Part shown: positions 18,051 through 21,310 of the stretch, one piece after another | Numbering within the stretch: the stretch's first letter is position 1 | How the letters are laid out: the number at the start of each line of letters is the position of its first letter | Assembly (NCBI GenBank): GCA_003427395.1 | Contig: BFEA01000557.1 | Location: 454,856 to 476,165 of the forward strand | Length of the DNA stretch: 21,310 nucleotides | Direction of reading: 5' to 3' | Source of the DNA: Chara braunii | Taxonomy: Eukaryota; Streptophyta; Charophyceae; Charales; Characeae | Position numbers and translations under genes: made by a program | Notes under the pieces: generated by a model | What the model was told of the DNA's origin: nothing | The model's input: only the letters and a program-made list of their open reading frames with translations | The model's database searches: none

Positions 18051-18449
18051 AGGTGGTCCTCCGCTGGTCCACCAAGAGACTATCCCCCAAAACTCACACT
18101 ACCTTCCGGACTTTCCTGGGACATTCCTTTTTTTTAGTTTATTTTTTCGGAGAAAGTGATGGCCTTGTTGAGATATCATTGTTGAACTAACCGGCCCTTG
18201 GTTTATTCAGTTTTTTTTTTTGGCTTTTAATTTATGCATCTTAATTCCATCCGGATTCGAATTCAGTGAATTGAACCAAGTACTCATCAAGCTCCACCTT
18301 GCATACATCGATGAACATTCACATGAGAGATCACACCTGAGAAGCCAAACCGAGATACGATCAACACAAGAAGTTGTCGTCTCCAAAAATTATCCGGATT
18401 CGAATTCAGTGAATTGAACCAAGTACTCATCGAGCTCCACCTTGCATAC
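18051..18449 (-). other. Leader of the inverted element
   Basis: Untranslated leader on the minus strand, between the inversion joint and gag. It carries a 143-bp-period direct repeat (56 near-identical bases at 18251-18306 and 18394-18449), a poly-A-rich stretch (plus-strand T runs near 18127 and 18212) and, at 18124-18100, a 25-base stretch starting with ATG that is identical to 13059-13083. 18182-18396 is an inverted match of 21097-21310. No PBS could be assigned confidently. Confidence 0.6.
18251..18449. repeat. Direct repeat, 143-bp period, in leader
   Basis: CCGGATTCGAATTCAGTGAA and the following 36 bases occur at 18251 and again at 18394, differing at one position (CAAGC/CGAGC). The copy at 21175-21235 (reverse strand) has one unit. 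Confidence 0.85.
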
Positions 18450-19868
18450 ACGCAAGGACTGTTGTTTGTAAGGACTGATGTGCATGACAGGCTTTGTATT
18501 CCGAATGTAGAAGAGATCAAGAGTTTGATCTTAGGGGAATGTCACGACACCGAGGGTCATTTTGGGTGGAGAAAGACTTACTCAACCCTTTTACGTTCCT
18601 ACACCTGGCCTCGCATGAAACCCGACTGCATTGCATATGTGCAGGGTTGTCAAGTGTGCCAAAGAAATAAGAGCACCACACAGCCTCCCCTTGGTCTACT
18701 TAAGCCTTTGCCTATTCCAACAGGTCCAGGAGACTCTGTGTCCATTGACTTTATGGACACCAAGATAAAAAGCAGGAATGAAACAACGCAAGTAATGGTA
18801 ATCGTCGACAGATTTAGCAAGTATGCTGTCTTCGTAGCTTTACCAGCGGAAGCAAAAACGGAACTAGTAATCCGGGAGTTCTTTAACCATTGGGTGAAAG
18901 ACTATGGACATCCCTTGACAATTGTGAGTGACAGAGACACAAGGTTCACAAGTGAACAATGGCAGCAACTAATGAATGTTTATGGGTCTAAGTTGACTAT
19001 GTCTTCAGGCAGACATCTTGAGACTAACGGACAGACTGAGTAAATGAACAAGATTTTGCAGCAAACGCTGCGCATGTATATTTGTCCTGACCAGATTGAC
19101 TGGGACGAACATTTGCCCAAAGTTGCTAGCACTTACAATAACTTTGTTCATATATCTACATGCAAAACTCCGATGGAGTTGCATCTGGGATGGCGTCCTC
19201 GCAGACCTATTGATCGGTTAAACCCGGATCAAGTACATAAGCTTCCACTAGGAACTAGTGAATTTGCAATTCAGTATCAGAAAGACATTGAAAAGGTAAA
19301 AGAAAATATTGTTAAAGCACAACATCAGATGATTGAGCAGGCAAATAAACACAGAAGACCTTCACAGTTCGCTGTAGGTGATTTGGTGTGGGTCAAGTCT
19401 AAAGAGTTTGTTCCTGAGGACAACATCTCTCAGAAGTTACTACCCGCCTACAGAGGACCTTGGCAAGTTCTAGATGTGGTTGGCAATGTAGATGGGCCTT
19501 CTTATGTTATAGAGATTCCTCTACATCGACATACGTATCCAGTATTCCACGCCTCAAAGCTTCTACCTTGCTTGACAAATGAGTTGTTTCCCAGTCGCAG
19601 ATCAGCGATACCCCCTGGTATGGATGGGAAATATGATGTGGATAAGATTGTTGCTGAAAGCACTTTCCAAACTGGACGTAGAGGCAGACCACAGCGACAA
19701 TATAAGGTAAGATTCGCTTATCAAGATCCAAGTGAAGATCGCTGGTTTACAAGAAAAAATTTGCTAGAGTCTGCACCTCATATTGTATCGGCTTACGAAA
19801 GAGCTAAAAGAGGAATAAGTGTTATAGGTTATTCTCAGAGGACTTCGAAACTAGTCCGGCGAGAGTAA
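18450..19868 (+). pseudogene. Integrase (Ty3/gypsy) with one stop after the active site
   Basis: Nearly full integrase. It opens TQGLLFVRTDVHDRLCIPN. The HHCC zinc domain (ECHDTEGHFGWRKT ... YVQGCQVCQRNK) is intact. The catalytic core has Asp in SVSIDFMDTK, Asp in TIVSDRDTRF and Glu in ETNGQTE, with 35 residues between the last two (DDE). TAA 19041-19043 comes immediately after the catalytic Glu codon, where the upstream homologue has Gln. From ATG 19044 the frame runs 274 codons through AYNN-like, linker, GPY/F domain (YRGPWQVLDV), HTYPVFHASKLL and a chromodomain-like tail (QYKVRFAYQDPSEDRWFTRKNL). The stop at 19866-19868 overlaps the polypurine tract. The region before 18450 in this frame is leader sequence, not protein. 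It is the best-preserved integrase here, but nonsense-mutated and detached from its pol by the inversion. Confidence 0.92.
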
Positions 19869-19873
19869 AAGGG
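19858..19873 (+). promoter_or_regulatory. Polypurine tract
   Basis: GGCGAGAGTAAAAGGG ends the integrase frame and precedes the downstream LTR. It is homologous to the tract at 12822-12837. Confidence 0.65.
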
Positions 19874-20395
19874 CCTTTACCCGATTCAGACCCTGTTCGG
19901 CAAATGCAGCATAGAGGGGTCACCCGCCAGGGCCCCACTCATGAAAGCAGATCAAAGGACATGTTCTCTGGGTCAAAAGACACATCCTAACTAGAACAAA
20001 AGCCAATGTCAAAGGTCACAGCTGTGCCCCTGAACGAACAGTTGCAGTATTGGGGGCCACATCTGTTTGTCCAGAAGGTGTGTAGGTCATGTCTGTCCAG
20101 GCAAGGGGTGTGTCTGTACGTGCAGTATGTGTGTCTGTTCGTGCAGTATAAGTGTCTGTTCCTGTAGAGTGTGTCTGTCCAAAAGGAAGTCAAAGGGCAG
20201 GTTCCCAGTTCTGTCTAAGTCTAATAGGGGGTCTACATTCAGACACCCAGTCCGAAATCCAGGCCAGATGGCCGCAGCAGCAGCAGACCTTGAGGGGAAA
20301 ATNCTGGGACACACACATATGCATGGGTCTGGGACTGAAGGAGGCCCAAAGTGCCAATACAGACCAATGCAGACCTCGCCAGGGGAGGCCAGCAG

Positions 20396-20402
20396 TATAA
20401 AG
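20396..20402 (+). promoter_or_regulatory. TATA box candidate of the LTR
   Basis: TATAAAG about 520 bases after the polypurine tract. No transcript evidence. Confidence 0.4.
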
Positions 20403-20712
20403 CAATAGGCCAGCCTCCCTTGACAGCAGATCCCCATTGGCATTATCAGCGTGGAAGTGCTGCATGCACTTGTGCGCTGGCTGGCTGGGTTAGCGCTGGA
20501 GGGAAGAAGGAGCTGGGCGCTGGCTTGCAAGAGGCAGCCATAGCTGCACCAGCCAGATAGCATAGTTAGTGGGTTAGTTGTTTAGTCTACAGTGAGTAGC
20601 ATTCAAAGTAGATCTTCGTGGTAGGAGTGTACATGTATGATGGGACAAGAGGACCAAGATTGGGATCTGAGTAAGAAGAGAGAGAGTGGGGAAGGGTCTG
20701 GCTATGGTGGAT

Positions 20713-20721
20713 ACTTACCTG
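20713..20721 (-). promoter_or_regulatory. Antisense splice-donor-like site in LTR
   Basis: The minus strand reads CAG|GTAAGT, followed by a CT-rich tract (to about 20670), the same order and orientation relative to the LTR as at 554, 4252, 4457, 3583 and 11454. Confidence 0.45.
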
Positions 20722-21095
20722 TTGTGCGCTGTACTTCAGTTCTGATGGTGGCACTGGCTGAGCCAGGCCCCATTCATAGGACGGAGGGAGGATACTCGTG
20801 ATAATGTTGGGCACTGAACTTTGGATCTCGATATACTCTTGTATAATGTATTTGAGATAATATGAGCTGCGCGATTTGGTTCTCATCTCATCCCCATTCT
20901 GCGTTGTGTGTGGACTCATAATCTGTGTGAATGGTGAAGTGGCATGCATTGTGTACACTCTGGCAAGTGTTGACAGTCAGGTCCCTTGCACCATAGCCGC
21001 TATACGGTTGAGAACCTGAGATTCGTTTGGTGTGTGTGCGCAGCAGTGCTACTCGGGCAAACATTCTTGTATATTACTATATTGATAATAATTTT

Positions 21096-21310
21096 GAAGA
21101 CGACAACTTCTTGTGTTGATGAACTTGATGGTATCTCGGTTTGGCTTCTCACGTGTGATCTCTCATGTGAATGTTCATCGATGTATGCAAGGTAGCTTGA
21201 TGAGTACTTGGTTCAATTCACTGAATTCGAATCCAGATGGAACTAAGATGCATGAATTAAAAATAAAAAAAGAAAAAAAATCTGAATAAACCAAGGGCCG
21301 GTTAGTTCAA
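21096..21310 (+). repeat. Leader-like segment at window end, inverted match of 18182-18396
   Basis: Reads as U5/leader in plus orientation. Its reverse complement is a close match to 18182-18396 over about 215 bases, with a few short indels and differences. It begins beyond the LTR end and reaches the last base of the window, so either another element's leader continues to the right or the LTR extends further than I placed it. Confidence 0.75.

Larger units (their letters stand above)
13607..18449 (-). mobile_element. Inverted gag-protease-RT-RNase H block
   Basis: A 4.84-kb block read on the minus strand as leader, gag, nucleocapsid, protease, RT and RNase H, with no integrase after it. The integrase starts at 18450 on the plus strand, precisely where pol is cut. 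If the block is turned over, leader sequence ending at 13606 meets its continuation (18449), and pol ending at 13607 meets the integrase at 18450 in the same reading frame. Both joints heal, so one inversion inside a plus-strand element explains the arrangement. A short stretch of about eight leader bases seen at 21181-21188 is missing at the left joint. Confidence 0.75.
19874..21095 (+). mobile_element. LTR downstream of integrase (plus strand), approximate
   Basis: Follows the integrase polypurine tract. It has a TATA candidate TATAAAG (20396-20402), CAGCCATAGCTG (about 20535), a purine tract (20670-20696), GGCTATGG (about 20699) next to a minus-strand donor (20713-20721), CCATAGCCGC (20992-21001) and the conserved U5 end CAAACATTCTTGTATATTAC (from about 21059). 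GT-rich repeats (GTGTGTCTGT..., 20075-20175) fill the early part. One base is undetermined (N at 20303). Compared with the LTR at 12838-13560, the stretch from about 20700 to 20990 has no counterpart there. Exact boundaries are not defined. Confidence 0.5.

Noticed and set aside
21129-21144. tRNA-iMet primer binding site (TGGTATC...)
   Set aside because: Only the first seven bases match the usual plant site and sister copies at 13585 and 18350 lack the TGG; not called.
21210-21240. tRNA B-box-like TTCGAATCC
   Set aside because: No A-box, acceptor stem or cloverleaf around it; part of the leader repeat with GAATTC inverted copies.

Overview
The window is a dense pile-up of broken, nested long-terminal-repeat (LTR) retrotransposons of the Ty3/gypsy type. 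I see no host gene, no rRNA, tRNA or CRISPR array, and no intact transposon gene. The coding remains (retropepsin, YxDD reverse transcriptase, RNase H, HHCC/DDE integrase with a chromodomain-like tail), consensus eukaryotic splice donors, W-box-like and CRE-like sites and mixed base composition suggest the repeat-rich nuclear genome of a plant or streptophyte alga. A charophyte such as Chara would fit, but that is an impression from protein style and was not tested.

Layout. 245-1406 is a solo LTR (minus) flanked by GTCC; 1411-2820 is gene-free; 2821-3904 is a second solo LTR (plus) flanked by ATTT. 3926-5131 is the 3' LTR of a minus-strand element whose polypurine tract (5132-5143) and integrase C-terminus (5172 to about 5880) follow directly. 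These LTRs share TG...CA ends, a terminal hairpin, a second GCCCGCC hairpin, a TATA-centred dyad and an antisense ATG-exon/splice-donor module. 6694 to about 7900 is a gag pseudogene (plus) cut by another minus LTR (about 7900-10132). That LTR is itself split, at the splice-donor position, by a 1.2-kb TG...CA element (8138-9350).

10351-12747 carries two overlapping integrase fragments (plus) separated by a 1.03-kb insertion, then a polypurine tract and an LTR (about 12838-13560). 13607-18449 carries RNase H, RT, protease, nucleocapsid, gag and leader on the MINUS strand. 18450-19868 carries the integrase on the PLUS strand, followed by its polypurine tract, an LTR (about 19874-21095) and another leader running off the window end. 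Both ends of the 13607-18449 block fit the flanks if the block is turned over, so I read it as a 4.84-kb inversion inside one plus-strand element. That is the main observation.

In an intact element the pieces would act together: gag forms the particle, protease matures the polyprotein, RT/RNase H copies the RNA from the LTR and polypurine signals, and integrase inserts the copy. Every coding piece here has stops, frameshifts or truncation, so none is likely to act on its own.
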